DNA of 6,242 bases, from positions 1 through 6,242 of the forward strand of contig DASZLR010000145.1 of assembly GCA_035552275.1 (NCBI GenBank), in the 5' to 3' direction. Positions within the stretch are counted from its first letter, which is position 1; every line of letters starts with the position of its first letter. Both the position numbers and the translations under genes were made by a program. Positions 1-5,612 of the stretch are shown here, piece by piece. Source of the stretch: DASVLX01 sp035552275. GTDB taxonomy: Bacteria; Actinomycetota; Actinomycetes; Mycobacteriales; Pseudonocardiaceae. The notes beneath the pieces were generated by a model that saw nothing but the letters and a program-made list of their open reading frames with translations, was not told the DNA's origin and searched no databases.

Positions 1-1
1 C

Positions 2-100
2 TGGGACGGCACTGGCCACCCGGACGTCGAGGAGACCACGTGGGGCGAGCCGGTCACCGATGAGGAATACCAGCGCGCCCAGCCCAATCAAGTCCAATGA
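2..100 (+). CDS. C-terminal fragment of an unidentified protein, possibly a cupin
   Basis: An open frame enters from the left edge and ends at TGA 98-100, giving 32 visible residues that finish in WGEPVTDEEYQRAQPNQVQ. The composition is acidic and soluble, with no membrane segment. The pattern 'W-x-EPVTDEEY' close to the C terminus resembles the tail of small single-domain cupins of the (R)-mandelonitrile-lyase-like / carboxymuconolactone-decarboxylase-associated type, which are often found beside aldo/keto reductases and zinc alcohol dehydrogenases. That assignment is from memory of a short tail, and no metal-binding cupin motif lies inside the window. The next gene starts 56 bp downstream on the same strand, so the two may be co-transcribed. 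The frame is well supported as coding because it continues cleanly to a stop just before the next ribosome binding site. The function is a weak guess. Confidence 0.5.
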   Translation, partial: WDGTGHPDVEETTWGEPVTDEEYQRAQPNQVQ

Positions 101-143
101 GGATGGTGACGAGCTCGACCTTGACCCGCAGAACCGACTCACC

Positions 144-153
144 GAGAGGAGAA
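144..153 (+). promoter_or_regulatory. Ribosome binding site that sets a TTG start for the aldo/keto reductase
   Basis: The purine-rich stretch GAGAGGAGAA contains AGGAG at 147-151, five bases before TTG 157. An in-frame ATG exists at 97, but it overlaps the previous gene's stop, has no such site, and would add 20 residues (MRMVTSST...) not expected in this family. TTG 157 gives an N terminus that fits the family and places the catalytic residues at their usual positions. Confidence 0.7.
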
Positions 154-156
154 CCC

Positions 157-1013
157 TTGTCTGACAACAGCAACACGCTCACTCTCAACAACGGCGTCGA
201 GATGCCGGCGCTGGGGTTCGGTGTGTTCCAGACCCCACCCGACCAGACCGCCGATGCCGTCGAGTTGGCCCTGACCAACGGGTATCGGCTCATCGACACG
301 GCGGCCGCCTACCTCAACGAGCGCGGCGTCGGCGACGCCATCCGCAGTGCCGGCGTGGCAGAGATCGACCGGGCCGAGGTGTTCGTGGAGACGAAGATCT
401 GGATCTCGGACTACGGTTACGACGCGACCCTGCACGCCTTCGACAAGAGTGCCGGCAAGCTCGGCGTCGAGCGGATCGACCTGCTCCTGTTGCACCAGCC
501 CATGCCGACCCGCTTCGACCTCACGATCGAGGCGTACCGGGCGTTGGAAACGCTGCTCGCCGACGGCCGGGTACGCGCGATCGGCGTCAGCAACTTCATG
601 CCGGAGCACCTCGACCAACTCCTGCGGGCCGCGACCGTGGTGCCCGCGGTGAACCAGATCGAGGTCCACCCATACTCGTCTCCCAGGCGTGGTCGCCGAT
701 CGGCGGCATCACGGTCTACCGCGACACCGGCCGGACAAGCACCCTGGAAGACCCGACCATCGCCGCCATCGCCAAGGCGCACGGCAAATCGCCCGCGCAG
801 GTCATGGTGCGTTGGCACCTGCGGCAAGGCCGTTCCGCGATCCCCAAGTCGACCCGGCGCGAACGCATCGCCGAGAACTTCGACGTCTTCGACTTCGATC
901 TGGACGACGCCGAACTGGCCGCGATCGACGCCCTCGACCGCGGCGTGCGCGGCGGCCCCGAGCCCGCCTCGATCACCCTCGAATCGTTCGGCCGAGTGAT
1001 CCCCGAGGCTTGA
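157..1013 (+). pseudogene. Aldo/keto reductase broken by an internal deletion and frameshift
   Basis: This is an NADPH-dependent aldo/keto reductase of the AKR5 / 2,5-diketogluconate-reductase-like group, which reduces aldehydes and ketones in the cytosol. Counting from TTG 157, the barrel start (VEMPALGFG), the tetrad D47, Y52, K80 and H113, GVSNF (143-147) and NQIEVHP (166-172) are all present. After the HP codons (667-672) the original frame becomes arginine/proline/serine-rich nonsense and stops at 997-999. The authentic C-terminal half continues in another frame from about 672: ILVSQAWSPIGG, then the cofactor-binding IPKST...RIAEN, ending GRVIPEA at TGA 1011-1013. About 15 residues normally lie between HPY and the GI(L)...WSP motif. 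Their absence plus the frame change implies loss of about 46 bp. A two-gene reading is unlikely, because neither half could form a complete barrel. An ATG at 804 could start only the last 69 residues. The alcohol dehydrogenase follows after 54 bp. Confidence 0.85.
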
Positions 1014-1067
1014 GCCGCCGCCTCAACTACCGTTCCGCCCCAACAGAAAGCGAAGGAATCAAGCACC

Positions 1068-2105
1068 ATGCGTGCCACCTACATGTACGGCCCCGGTGAT
1101 GTCCGCGTCGTAGACGCCCCCGATCCGACGATCAAGCGGCCGACCGATGCGCTGGTGCGGGTCGTCCGCTCCTGCGTCTGCGGCTCGGACCTGCACCCCT
1201 ATCACTCGATGCCGGTCACCCCCGACGGCTCCTCGATGGGGCACGAGTTCCTCGGCGTGGTCGAGGACACCGGCGGCGACGTCACGACGATCAAGAAGGG
1301 CGACCTGGTCATCGCGCCGTTCGCCTGGTCGGACGGCACCTGCGAGTTCTGCCGCGAGGGCCTGCAAACCTCCTGCCGCCACGGCGGGTTCTGGAACACC
1401 GCGGACGTGCGCGGCGGGCAGGCCGAGGCCGTGCGCGTGCCGCTGGCCGACGGCACCCTCGTACCCGTGCCCGTCAGCGAGGTCTCGCCGCTGCTGCCCT
1501 CGCTGCTGACCCTCTCCGACGTCTACGGCACCGGCTACCACGCCGCCATCAAGGCCAACGTCACCCCGCGCACCACGGTGACCGTCATCGGCGACGGCGC
1601 CGTCGGACTCATGGCCGTGCTGTCCGCCCAGCGACTCGGCGCCGAACAGATCATCCTGATGGGCCGGCACACCGCCCGCACGGACCTCGGCCGCGAGTTC
1701 GGGGCCACCGACGTGGTCGCCGAACGGGGGGACGAAGGCATCGCGAAGGTCCGCCAGCTCGCCGTCGGCGACGGCACCCACGTCGTGCTCGAAGCCGTCG
1801 GCCACCTGCCCGCGTACGAGCAGGCCGTCGGCGTAGTCCGCGCCGGCGGGGTCATCAGCCGGGTCGGTGTCCCGCAGTACGACCAGGCGCCAGTCGGGTT
1901 CGGCAGTCTGTTCGGGCCCAACATCACCCTCACCGGCGGTCCCGCGCCCGCCCGCGCCTACATCGAGACCCTGCTCCCGGACATCCTCAACGGCGCCGTC
2001 GAACCGGGAAAAGTGTTCGACCGGGAAATCACTCTCAACGAGATCCCGGACGGGTACCGGGCGATGGACGACCGCACAGCTCTCAAGGTCCTCGTCCGGC
2101 CCTAG
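1068..2105 (+). CDS. Zinc-dependent alcohol dehydrogenase (MDR superfamily)
   Basis: This 345-residue, full-length medium-chain dehydrogenase/reductase should oxidise an alcohol or reduce an aldehyde with NAD(P). The catalytic zinc ligands are likely C38 (in SCVCGSD), H59 with E60 (GHE), and D151 (SDVYGTGYHA). The Rossmann dinucleotide motif is VIGDGAVG (173-180), with the sugar-binding strand ending near G199-R200. The structural-zinc loop is D89-x2-C92-x2-C95-x7-C103, so the first of the usual four cysteines is Asp. I recall this as common in the actinobacterial 'SDGTC' subgroup. The start is ATG 1068, preceded by GAAGGA at 1052-1057, about 10 nt upstream. The gene follows the broken aldo/keto reductase by 54 bp, consistent with one oxidoreductase operon, and msrB begins within about 20 bp of its stop. 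Substrate cannot be told from sequence. Quinone reductase and threonine dehydrogenase relatives are less likely given the full zinc ligand set. Confidence 0.92.
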   Translation: MRATYMYGPGDVRVVDAPDPTIKRPTDALVRVVRSCVCGSDLHPYHSMPVTPDGSSMGHEFLGVVEDTGGDVTTIKKGDLVIAPFAWSDGTCEFCREGLQTSCRHGGFWNTADVRGGQAEAVRVPLADGTLVPVPVSEVSPLLPSLLTLSDVYGTGYHAAIKANVTPRTTVTVIGDGAVGLMAVLSAQRLGAEQIILMGRHTARTDLGREFGATDVVAERGDEGIAKVRQLAVGDGTHVVLEAVGHLPAYEQAVGVVRAGGVISRVGVPQYDQAPVGFGSLFGPNITLTGGPAPARAYIETLLPDILNGAVEPGKVFDREITLNEIPDGYRAMDDRTALKVLVRP

Positions 2106-2112
2106 CGATGGT

Positions 2113-2118
2113 TACGCT
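2113..2118 (+). promoter_or_regulatory. Candidate -10 element for a leaderless msrB transcript
   Basis: TACGCT fits the actinobacterial -10 consensus TANNNT and ends 7 nt before ATG 2126, which would put the transcription start at or beside the A of the start codon. No good Shine-Dalgarno precedes either candidate ATG (2108 or 2126). No convincing -35 is visible. The element lies just after the alcohol dehydrogenase stop, so msrB may have its own promoter as well as read-through. Confidence 0.4.
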
Positions 2119-2125
2119 GGAACGC

Positions 2126-2551
2126 ATGGAACCAGTTGCCGGCGCCACGCCGAAGGTGGAGAAGTCGGACAGCGAGTGGCGGGCTGACCTGACCGACGCC
2201 GAATACGCCGTGCTCCGCCAGGCCGGCACCGAGCGGCCGTGGACCGGCGAGTACACCGACACCAAGACGGTCGGCCGGTACTCCTGCCGGGCCTGCGGAG
2301 CCGAGTTGTTCCGCAGTGACACCAAGTTCGACTCGCACTGCGGCTGGCCGTCGTTCTGGTCGCCGCTGGCCGAGGACCGGGTGATCCTGCGCGAAGACCG
2401 CAGCCTTGGCTCGGTGCGCACCGAGGTGCTCTGCGCGACCTGCCACAGCCACCTGGGCCACGTGTTCGAGGGCGAGGGCTACGGCACACCCACCGACCAG
2501 CGGTACTGCATCAACTCGATCTCGCTGACCCTGGCGCCCGACGAGTCCTGA
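2126..2551 (+). CDS. msrB: Peptide-methionine (R)-S-oxide reductase MsrB
   Basis: MsrB repairs the R-epimer of methionine sulfoxide in proteins, using thioredoxin as reductant. The 141-residue product from ATG 2126 is a complete single-domain SelR protein. The two zinc-binding CxxC pairs are C54/C57 (SCRAC) and C103/C106 (CATC). The catalytic cysteine is C128 in the RYCINS motif. C72 in CGWPSF matches the cysteine that resolves the sulfenic acid in several MsrB enzymes. GTERPWTGEY, HSHLGHVFEGEG and TPTDQRYC are hallmark blocks. ATG 2108 is in frame and would add MVTLER. I prefer 2126 because it fits the usual N-terminal length and sits just after a -10-like TACGCT. The gene is only 20 bp from the alcohol dehydrogenase stop and faces the CoA-transferase tail-to-tail. 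There is no selenocysteine (TGC at the catalytic site). Confidence 0.96.
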   Translation: MEPVAGATPKVEKSDSEWRADLTDAEYAVLRQAGTERPWTGEYTDTKTVGRYSCRACGAELFRSDTKFDSHCGWPSFWSPLAEDRVILREDRSLGSVRTEVLCATCHSHLGHVFEGEGYGTPTDQRYCINSISLTLAPDES

Positions 2552-2580
2552 TCACCGCCGTTCCTGATCACCGCCGCTCC
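2546..2580. repeat. 16-bp tandem duplication across the msrB stop codon
   Basis: The unit TCCTGATCACCGCCGT (2546-2561) is followed immediately by TCCTGATCACCGCCGC (2562-2577), then a third partial TCC (2578-2580). The copies match at 15 of 16 bases. The first copy contains the msrB stop TGA (2549-2551). It fills nearly all of the 32-bp convergent gap to the CoA-transferase stop at 2584. No terminator hairpin is obvious in this gap. Confidence 0.8.
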
Positions 2581-2583
2581 GGA

Positions 2584-3975
2584 CTACCACCATTCGGCGG
2601 GGTCGGAGCCGGGCAGGTGTGGGCCGTCCCGCCAGCTCGGCGGCGCGGCCGGCAGGTCGCCGGGCATCCGCACATGGGTGATCCGGCCGAACTGGCTGGA
2701 CGTGTCGGCCAACAGATCGGCGATATCCGCGACGCCCGGCAGGCCGGCCTGGATCGCGTCGGGCCGTAGCCGGTCGAGATCGTCCAGCCAGGCCGCCGTC
2801 CGGGCCAGCGCGACCCGCACCCGCCAGGTGCCGCCGACGGCAGCCCGGCGGCGCAGTGCGGTCAGCACGCCGAACGCGGTCAGCCAGCCGCTGGCATGAT
2901 CGAGTGCCTGCGCCGGCAGCGGATGCGGCCGGTCGGAGCCGGCGGCGCGGGCGCCCTCGTCGGCGATTCCGGTCGCCAGCTGCGCCAGGCTGTCGAATCC
3001 GCGCCGACGCCGCCACGGCCCGGCGTGGCCCCACGCCGAGAGGGTGGCCACGATCAGCCCCGGCCGCAGTTCGGCCAGCGATTCGGGGCCGAAGCCGTAG
3101 CCGGCCAACGCGCCCGGCCGGTACGACTGCACCAGCACGTCCGCCTCGCGAACCAAGGCGCGCAGCGTTTCCTGGCCGGCGCGCTCGCGCAGGTCGAGGT
3201 GGCAGGACCGCTTGCCGAAACCAGTGTCTATCAGCAGCGGGCGGATGGTGGGCAGGTGTGCCGCGCCCACGTGCAGCACGTCGGCGCCGTGCGCGGCGAG
3301 CACCCGGCCGCACACCGGTCCGGCGATCACGTGCGTCAGGTCCAGCACTCGCACGCCGGACAGCGGCGCCTCGCCGCGTGGCAGCGGACGCCGCGACACG
3401 TTGCCGTCCAACGTTTCCAGCGCCACCAGCGGGATCGATCGGCTGGCCTGGCCCTGCGGATGCGATCGCCAGACGTTCCGGGTGCGCATCGCCGCCGCCG
3501 CTCCCCCGGCGGCGACCACCGCCTCCTCAACCTCGACCGCGCGCCGCCCGGCCACCGCCGCGGCGACCGCGTCCCGATCCGCCGGCACGTCCAGCGCGCG
3601 GGCGGCGGCTCGGGCGTGGTGCGGGTAGTTGCAGTGCAGTTTGACCCAGCCGTCGGCGGCCCGGTAGTCGCCGGACAGCGGCGCCCACTCCCCGCCGCCC
3701 GACTGGCCGTCGACCCGCAGGTAGCTCTGGCTGCGGAACGCGATGGCGGCGTGCCGGGTGTTGACCGAGACGGCGCCGGGGTCGTCGCCGCGATCGGTGA
3801 GCAGCGCGGCGGCCGCGGCGGTGGTCGCGCCGACGCTGGCCGCCGCCAACGCGCCGACCCGAAAAAGGCCGGGCAGCACCGGATCGTCGCCCACCACCCG
3901 AACCGAACCTGACGCCAGCGGTTCGCCGGTGACCTCGCGATACAGTTCCGCCAACGCCGTGGCCGCCGTGATCAT
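2584..3975 (-). CDS. Family III (CaiB/BaiF-type) CoA-transferase with duplicated/re-ordered segments
   Basis: Family III CoA-transferases move coenzyme A between carboxylic acids through an aspartyl-CoA thioester. From ATG 3975 the product is 463 residues. Residues 203-335 are the recognisable N-terminal CaiB core: GVRVLDLTHVIAGPVCGRVLAAHGAD, then TGFGKRSCHLDL, VLVQSYRPGAL...GFGPESL and LSAWGHAGP, with D328 in RGFD as the likely catalytic aspartate. Residues about 354-400 (QALDHASGWLTAFGVLTAL...WRVRVALARTAAWL) are the following CaiB segment. The oddity is that residues about 38-180 (LLTDRGDDPGAVSVNTRHAA, then PLSGDYRAADGWVKLHCNYP and the helices after it) look like the C-terminal half of a CaiB protein placed before the core. 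The start could instead be TTG 4035, with AGGTGA 7 nt upstream, adding 20 residues. I prefer ATG 3975 because of family N termini and a -10-like element ending 6 nt upstream. hemQ lies 78 bp upstream on the same strand. Substrate unknown. Confidence 0.85.
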   Translation of the reverse strand: MITAATALAELYREVTGEPLASGSVRVVGDDPVLPGLFRVGALAAASVGATTAAAAALLTDRGDDPGAVSVNTRHAAIAFRSQSYLRVDGQSGGGEWAPLSGDYRAADGWVKLHCNYPHHARAAARALDVPADRDAVAAAVAGRRAVEVEEAVVAAGGAAAAMRTRNVWRSHPQGQASRSIPLVALETLDGNVSRRPLPRGEAPLSGVRVLDLTHVIAGPVCGRVLAAHGADVLHVGAAHLPTIRPLLIDTGFGKRSCHLDLRERAGQETLRALVREADVLVQSYRPGALAGYGFGPESLAELRPGLIVATLSAWGHAGPWRRRRGFDSLAQLATGIADEGARAAGSDRPHPLPAQALDHASGWLTAFGVLTALRRRAAVGGTWRVRVALARTAAWLDDLDRLRPDAIQAGLPGVADIADLLADTSSQFGRITHVRMPGDLPAAPPSWRDGPHLPGSDPAEWW

Positions 3976-3981
3976 GCGGGA

Positions 3982-3987
3982 AACGTA
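3982..3987 (-). promoter_or_regulatory. Candidate -10 element for a leaderless CoA-transferase transcript
   Basis: On the minus strand TACGTT is followed by TCCCGC and then ATG 3975, the exact spacing expected if transcription starts at the A of the start codon. It resembles the TACGCT element before msrB. No clear -35 is visible. If the TTG at 4035 is the real start this element would be internal, so the call depends on start choice. Confidence 0.4.
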
Positions 3988-4011
3988 CGCGCCCGCGGTC
4001 CCGATCTCGAC

Positions 4012-4025
4012 GTGTCGGCGGACAC
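4012..4025. promoter_or_regulatory. Short palindrome upstream of the CoA-transferase
   Basis: GTGTC-GGCG-GACAC is a perfect 5-bp inverted repeat around a 4-bp centre, 37-50 bp upstream of ATG 3975 in the hemQ to CoA-transferase gap. Position and symmetry suit a small operator, but arms this short also arise by chance in GC-rich DNA. Confidence 0.2.
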
Positions 4026-4053
4026 AACCGATCAAGTGGAGATCACCTAATGG

Positions 4054-4755
4054 TCAGGGCAGGTTGGTGACCAGTTCGGCGGCCGGCACCCGCGTTCCGG
4101 TGTAGAACGGCACTTCGAGCCGGACGTGCCGGCGGGTCTCGCTGCCGCGCAGGTGCCGCATCAGGTCCACGATCCGGTGCAGCTCATCCGCCTCGAACGC
4201 CAGCATCCACTCGTAGTCGCCGAGCGCGAACGAGGCGACCGTGTTGGCCCGCACGTCCGGGTACTCGCGGGCCAGCTGACCGTGCTCGGCGAGCAGCGCG
4301 CGGCGCTCCTCCTCGGGCAGCAGGTACCAGTCGTAGGACCGGACGAACGGATACACGCAGACGTATTTGCGGGGCTGCTCGTCGGCGAGGAACGCCGGGA
4401 CGTGGCTGCGGTTGAACTCGGCCGGCCGGTGCAGGGCGACCTGGCTCCAGACCGGCACGGACGCACGGCCCAGCGCGGTGCGCCGGAAGCCGGTGTAGGC
4501 GGCCTGAACCTGCTCGATCTCCTCGGCATGCCACCAGATCAGGTAGTCGGCGTCGGCGCGCAGGCCGGCCACGTCATATACGCCGCGTACCACCACTCCC
4601 TTGGCGGCCAACGAGTCCAGATACTCCTCGGCTTCGGCGGCGGCCGGACCTCGGTCGGTGGGCAGTCGACCCGGCTCGACCCGGAAGACCGACCACATGG
4701 TGTACCGGATGGAGGCGTTCAGCTCGTTGTAGTTCACGCGGGCCATGGCATCCAT
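4054..4755 (-). CDS. hemQ: Coproheme decarboxylase HemQ/ChdC (chlorite-dismutase family)
   Basis: HemQ catalyses the last step of the coproporphyrin-dependent heme pathway of Gram-positive bacteria, turning coproheme III into heme b by two peroxide-dependent oxidative decarboxylations in the cytosol. From ATG 4755 the protein is 233 residues, normal for the actinobacterial clade. Diagnostic stretches are NASIRYTMWSVFRVEPG, VVVRGVYDVAGLRADAD, LHRPAEFNRSHVPAFL, VCVYPFVRSYDWYLLPEEER, DVRANTVASFALGDYEWMLAFEA and LHRIVDLMRHLR. The expected distal His (H118), catalytic Tyr (Y135), nearby Trp (W143) and proximal heme ligand His (H158) are all present, matching the residues described for actinobacterial ChdC. 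ATG 4746 is a possible alternative start. ATG 4755 has a close GGTGG upstream. The open frame extends to 4857, but that stretch lacks family similarity. No other heme genes are visible. The next gene on the strand is the CoA-transferase, 78 bp away, and a DUF4442 gene diverges upstream. Confidence 0.95.
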   Translation of the reverse strand: MDAMARVNYNELNASIRYTMWSVFRVEPGRLPTDRGPAAAEAEEYLDSLAAKGVVVRGVYDVAGLRADADYLIWWHAEEIEQVQAAYTGFRRTALGRASVPVWSQVALHRPAEFNRSHVPAFLADEQPRKYVCVYPFVRSYDWYLLPEEERRALLAEHGQLAREYPDVRANTVASFALGDYEWMLAFEADELHRIVDLMRHLRGSETRRHVRLEVPFYTGTRVPAAELVTNLP

Positions 4756-4885
4756 GGTTCCACCCGGGAACTCGCGCCGGGCAGGAAGGTGGCGAATGGC
4801 GCATGTCGGCGTAGCGCCGCCGTGGTCGTACGTGCCGCCGACGAGTGCGGCGACCATCTCCGAGGATCTCGGCAGCCGATAGAAC

Positions 4886-4900
4886 GGATTAATCTAGATT
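4886..4900. promoter_or_regulatory. Overlapping palindromes, AT-rich operator candidate 1
   Basis: GGATTAATCT (4886-4895) differs by one base from the perfect palindrome AGATTAATCT found at 4951 and 5606. It overlaps a second perfect 10-bp palindrome, AATCTAGATT (4891-4900), which includes a TAGATT -10-like hexamer reading toward hemQ. A regulator bound here could block hemQ transcription. No known regulator box is recognised. Confidence 0.45.
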
Positions 4901-4926
4901 GTTGCAGCTCAGAAATTTACTTCCCG

Positions 4927-4991
4927 ACAGCAACCATTGAATCTATTCCCAGATTAATCTGACTAGACCAGGATGGGCGCATGGTTGCTGT
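4927..4991. repeat. 11-bp perfect inverted repeat around a palindrome
   Basis: ACAGCAACCAT (4927-4937) is the exact reverse complement of ATGGTTGCTGT (4981-4991). The 43-bp interval holds the palindrome CAGATTAATCTG (4950-4961). Perfect 11-bp arms are unlikely by chance at this distance. Possible roles are a paired operator allowing DNA looping, or a stem-loop in the 5' leader of the DUF4442 transcript. Confidence 0.5.
4950..4961. promoter_or_regulatory. 12-bp perfect palindrome, AT-rich operator candidate 2
   Basis: CAGATTAATCTG is a perfect palindrome whose core AGATTAATCT recurs at 5606-5615, and with one mismatch at 4886-4895, 65 bp away. It contains TAATCT, a fit to the -10 consensus TANNNT, reading toward the DUF4442 gene. 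The overlap suggests a repressor site, though the regulator is unknown. Confidence 0.5.
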
Positions 4992-5132
4992 GACGTTGTG
5001 CCGCCATGCCGGTCGACATCGGAAGCGCCGGACCGCTGGCCGGTTCCGGGAGCGTCTGCGCCGATTGTGGAGGCTGGCGCGCCTGTGGTGTCAGTCGACG
5101 CCGCCCGACACCGACAATGTGAGGATGGCCGT

Positions 5133-5612
5133 ATGACCTCTACCTATGCGTTGTGGCAGCGGCTGGCCGACCGCCCGCTCGGACCCCGGCTGTTCTCGCT
5201 GGGACTGACCCTCCGGGTGCCCTACTTCGGCACGATCATGCCCACCGTGGTGGACATGCGGCCGGGTTACTGCGAGGTGCGGGCGCCGAAATGGTGGGGC
5301 GTGCGCAACCACATCGGCACCTTCCACGCCATCGCGTGCTGCAACCTGGCGGAAGTCGCGATGGGCATGTTGGCCGAAGCAACCCTGCCGGCCACCCACC
5401 GCTGGCTGCCCAAGGCGATGACGGTGGAGTATCTGGCGAAGGCCGAGACCAGCCTGCGCGCGGTCGCCGAACTGGCCGAGATCCCCGCCTTCGACACCGC
5501 TCCTTTCAACGCCGCCGCCGACCTGCCGGTCCCGGTCACCGTCTATGACGTGGGCGGCCAGCCGGTGGTGCGCGGCACGATCACCGTGCGTGTCTCCCCC
5601 AAGCGAGATTAA
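5133..5612 (+). CDS. DUF4442 hotdog-fold protein, probable thioesterase-like enzyme
   Basis: The 159-residue protein matches the DUF4442 family, single-domain hotdog-fold proteins related to acyl-CoA thioesterases and likely cytosolic. The family-like signatures are VPYFGTIMPTVVDMRPGYCEV (29-49), the conserved NHIGTFHAIACCNLAEVAMG helix (59-78, with N59, H60, G62, H65 and E74 as the most likely functional residues), KAMTVEYLAKAETSL (94-108), and a C-terminal strand ending VVRGTITVRV. The helix containing the H/N/E residues is the catalytic helix in hotdog thioesterases. Activity has not been shown for most DUF4442 proteins, so the substrate is unknown. The start at ATG 5133 has a good site, GAGGA at 5121-5125, 7 nt upstream. 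The frame is open back to 4998, but that extension lacks family similarity. The gene diverges from hemQ. Its TAA stop (5610-5612) lies inside an AGATTAATCT palindrome. Confidence 0.85.
   Translation: MTSTYALWQRLADRPLGPRLFSLGLTLRVPYFGTIMPTVVDMRPGYCEVRAPKWWGVRNHIGTFHAIACCNLAEVAMGMLAEATLPATHRWLPKAMTVEYLAKAETSLRAVAELAEIPAFDTAPFNAAADLPVPVTVYDVGGQPVVRGTITVRVSPKRD

Larger units (their letters stand above)
4756..5132. promoter_or_regulatory. 377-bp divergent intergenic region with an AT-rich island
   Basis: No gene is supported here. The frames that run in from hemQ (to 4857, minus) and from the DUF4442 gene (from 4998, plus) have no family similarity and look like read-through of GC-rich leaders. 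The centre, about 4883-4965, is strongly AT-rich in an otherwise GC-rich window, and holds two palindromes and several -10-like hexamers: TAATCT at 4955-4960 on plus, and TAGATT on minus at 4896-4891 and 4945-4940. It is the obvious place for the promoters of hemQ and of the DUF4442 gene. No clear -35 boxes were found. Nearer hemQ there are minor GC-rich inverted repeats (CCGAG-GAT-CTCGG at 4860-4872; GCCGC 4834-4838 with GCGGC 4847-4851). Confidence 0.6.

Noticed and set aside
661..700. Programmed ribosomal frameshift in the aldo/keto reductase
   Set aside because: There is no slippery heptamer, and about 15 conserved residues are missing at the same point, so a shift alone could not rebuild the enzyme.
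1059..1805. 248-residue minus-strand open frame opposite the alcohol dehydrogenase
   Set aside because: It has Gly/Ala/Asp/Val-rich antisense composition and no motif. The plus strand has zinc ligands and a Rossmann motif.
2896..3912. 338-residue plus-strand open frame opposite the CoA-transferase
   Set aside because: The composition is Arg/Gly/His/Val-rich with no domain signature. The minus strand encodes clear CaiB motifs over the same bases.
4756..4857. N-terminal extension of hemQ up to 4857
   Set aside because: The extra residues (MVAALVGGTYDHGG...) have no counterpart in HemQ proteins. A start at 4755 gives the expected length and catalytic residue positions.
4886..4961. Iron-regulator (IdeR or Fur) box near hemQ
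   Set aside because: An IdeR box (TTAGGTTAGGCTAACCTAA-like) or a Fur box (alternating GATAAT) was considered, but AGATTAATCT fits neither closely enough to name a regulator.
4126..4962. 278-residue plus-strand open frame opposite hemQ
   Set aside because: It is an antisense shadow of hemQ, whose catalytic residues are all in place on the minus strand, and it runs into the AT-rich intergenic island without a plausible start signal.
4998..5132. N-terminal extension of the DUF4442 gene
   Set aside because: The 45 extra residues are unrelated to the family, and ATG 5133 has a well-placed GAGGA site.
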